From the NCBI GenBank assembly GCA_902168105.1, contig CABHOY010000034.1, positions 1 through 64,000 on the forward strand: a stretch of DNA of 64,000 nucleotides. Reading direction: 5' to 3'. Position numbers and translations under genes: made by a program. This document shows positions 62,857-64,000 of this stretch, piece by piece. The notes beneath the pieces were generated by a model that was not told the origin of the DNA, searched no databases, and was given only the letters and a program-made list of their open reading frames with translations. Source of the DNA: an uncultured Flavihumibacter sp. (lineage in GTDB: Bacteria; Bacteroidota; Bacteroidia; Chitinophagales; Chitinophagaceae). Within the stretch, counting starts at the first letter, position 1. Each line of letters opens with the position of its first letter.

Positions 62857-64000
62857 TTACAATTTCAATATCTTAAACTCCGTTCTTCTATTCGCGGCTC
62901 TTCCTCCCGGAGTATCATTCTCTGCTACAGGTTGTGTTTCCCCATAACCTTTCGCCTGCAACCTTTCAGCCGCTATGCCTTTATCTACCAGATATTTCAC
63001 TACAGCCTGTGCACGATGTTCAGAGAGGAGCATGTTATCCTTATCCATACCAATGTTATCTGTATGCCCACTGATCTCAGTGATCAGTGTTGGATTCTCC
63101 TGCATTAATGCCACAAGTCTGTTCAACTCCACTTCTGAACCTGGTTTGAGTGTGAATTGTTTGGTATCAAAGAGAATGTTGTACAATACCATAACAGCAC
63201 TCGTATCCAGCGGTACCAATGGGATGTCCCTGACAAACATAGAATCGTTCGTCTTATTCTTGAGAGAGAAATTATCAGAATAGAACAAGTAGCCTTTGCG
63301 ATTCACATTAAAAGCGTAGTCCTTACCGATTGGCAATGGCACGGTGTAGTTACCTATCCTGTCTGTGCGCACAGTAGCGGCTACCTTTCCTGTTTCCAGA
63401 TCTGTTAGTTCGATGTCGCCTACCAGACGGCGTTTGGTTTTGGCGTCGTATACATAACCTCTTACAAAGAGTGTTCTCAGCGGACGTGCTTCCGGATACA
63501 GCTCAAAGCTGTAAATATCCAGTGCTCCGCGGCTGTCAGACCTGTCTGACGCGAAATAAGCAGTTTTACCATCAGCAGCTACAATGAGGCTGGCGTCTTC
63601 GTCGGCGGTGTTGATTGGATAACCTAGATTGACAGCAGGGCCCCAGCTGCCATCGGGCTGACGGCGTGAAAAAAAGATGTCCATATCACCAAAACCCGGA
63701 TGGCCATTAGAAGCAAAATACAGGGTCTGGTTGTCCGGATGTATGAAAGGAGTGACCTCACGACCAGAGGTGTTGATATTAGAGTCCAGTCTTTCCGGAT
63801 ATCCCCATTTGCCGTTAGGCTGTAATTTACTCATGAAGATCTCAGAACCGGCGTCCGGCGTTTCACGGGCAAAGTAAAGGGTTTGTTTATCTGCGGATAA
63901 ACTGGGTTGTGAATCCCAGTCGCGGGTATTAATAGGAGAGCCCATGTTCATAGGTTCTACCCAGAGTCCTTCTTCTGTTCTGATGGAGTAGTAGATATCA
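62857..64000 (-). CDS. OmpA family protein with PD40 beta-propeller (PorE-like), 5'-truncated
   Basis: The frame is open through the window edge, so the N-terminus is missing; about 380 residues are visible. PD40/WD40-like propeller repeats (SQPSLSADKQTLYFARE, TPFIHPDNQTLYFASNG, ASLIVAADGKTAYFASDR) are followed by a carboxypeptidase-regulatory-like domain (RGYVYDAKTKRRLVGDIELT) and a C-terminal OmpA domain with EISGHTDNIG, AERLQAKGYGETQP and NRRTEF, which binds peptidoglycan. This order matches PorE, a T9SS anchor protein, but Bacteroidota encode many paralogues of this architecture, so the role is unproven. Confidence 0.85.
   Translation of the reverse strand, partial: DIYYSIRTEEGLWVEPMNMGSPINTRDWDSQPSLSADKQTLYFARETPDAGSEIFMSKLQPNGKWGYPERLDSNINTSGREVTPFIHPDNQTLYFASNGHPGFGDMDIFFSRRQPDGSWGPAVNLGYPINTADEDASLIVAADGKTAYFASDRSDSRGALDIYSFELYPEARPLRTLFVRGYVYDAKTKRRLVGDIELTDLETGKVAATVRTDRIGNYTVPLPIGKDYAFNVNRKGYLFYSDNFSLKNKTNDSMFVRDIPLVPLDTSAVMVLYNILFDTKQFTLKPGSEVELNRLVALMQENPTLITEISGHTDNIGMDKDNMLLSEHRAQAVVKYLVDKGIAAERLQAKGYGETQPVAENDTPGGRAANRRTEFKILKL

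Overview
The window is a chromosomal segment of a Bacteroidota bacterium, most likely a Chitinophaga-like member of the Chitinophagaceae. The signs are a Bacteroidota-type division/cell-wall (dcw) cluster, a BamD - RNA polymerase omega - CoaBC - DUF4835 - DUF4296 run, a complete type IX secretion (T9SS) translocon gene sprA next to ruvA, type B T9SS cargo proteins, futalosine-pathway menaquinone genes, promoters of the TTTG / TAnnTTTG type, and several GTG or TTG start codons. I see no rRNA, tRNA, insertion sequence, prophage or CRISPR array. Gene density is high and most genes are housekeeping.

Layout. 1-15.7 kb is a leftward dcw operon read mraZ-rsmH-ftsL-like-ftsI-murE-mraY-murD-ftsW-murG-murC-ftsQ-ftsA-ftsZ, with ftsZ cut by the window edge. 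Upstream of mraZ is a 10-bp-period ladder that fits MraZ operators, then near-consensus DnaA-box-like sites and, further out, a perfect 25-bp inverted repeat. 16.4-22.0 kb is a rightward block: bamD, rpoZ, coaBC, DUF4835, DUF4296 and a 3-oxoacid CoA-transferase pair. After a 0.7 kb non-coding gap come a class IV aminotransferase, a photolyase, mqnD/mqnB, queD/folE and two hypothetical loci, one of which includes an unlisted 57-aa ORF. 29-36 kb carries fabD, a GNAT acetyltransferase, a DinB-like protein, a Nudix-type regulator with a ruined catalytic box, and a tandem pair of TPR sensor histidine kinases whose second member has lost every catalytic motif. 36-45 kb holds fabH, ruvA and the 7.2 kb sprA.

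45-49 kb is a probable metal- or cofactor-related uptake locus: a small CNGKC-motif membrane protein with an almost leaderless promoter, a TonB-dependent receptor, and a beta-propeller lipoprotein with a CQCC motif. 49-57.5 kb (leftward) has a tiny 48-aa ORF, a short-chain dehydrogenase, two tandem PKD proteins with type B T9SS sorting domains, an alpha/beta hydrolase and lnt. 57.7-62 kb has guaB, then DUF3307 and satD preceded by a regular four-unit operator array, then dprA. The window closes with an e(P4)-type acid phosphatase and the 3'-part of an OmpA/beta-propeller (PorE-like) gene.

Themes: envelope building (dcw, BamD, Lnt) and T9SS export (SprA, probable accessory DUF4835, two type B cargo proteins, possible PorE-like anchor) dominate. 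The most unusual items are the 28-bp-period ATCGG-N8-CCGAT array at satD, the intact/degenerate histidine-kinase pair, and the CNGKC/TonB receptor/CQCC locus.
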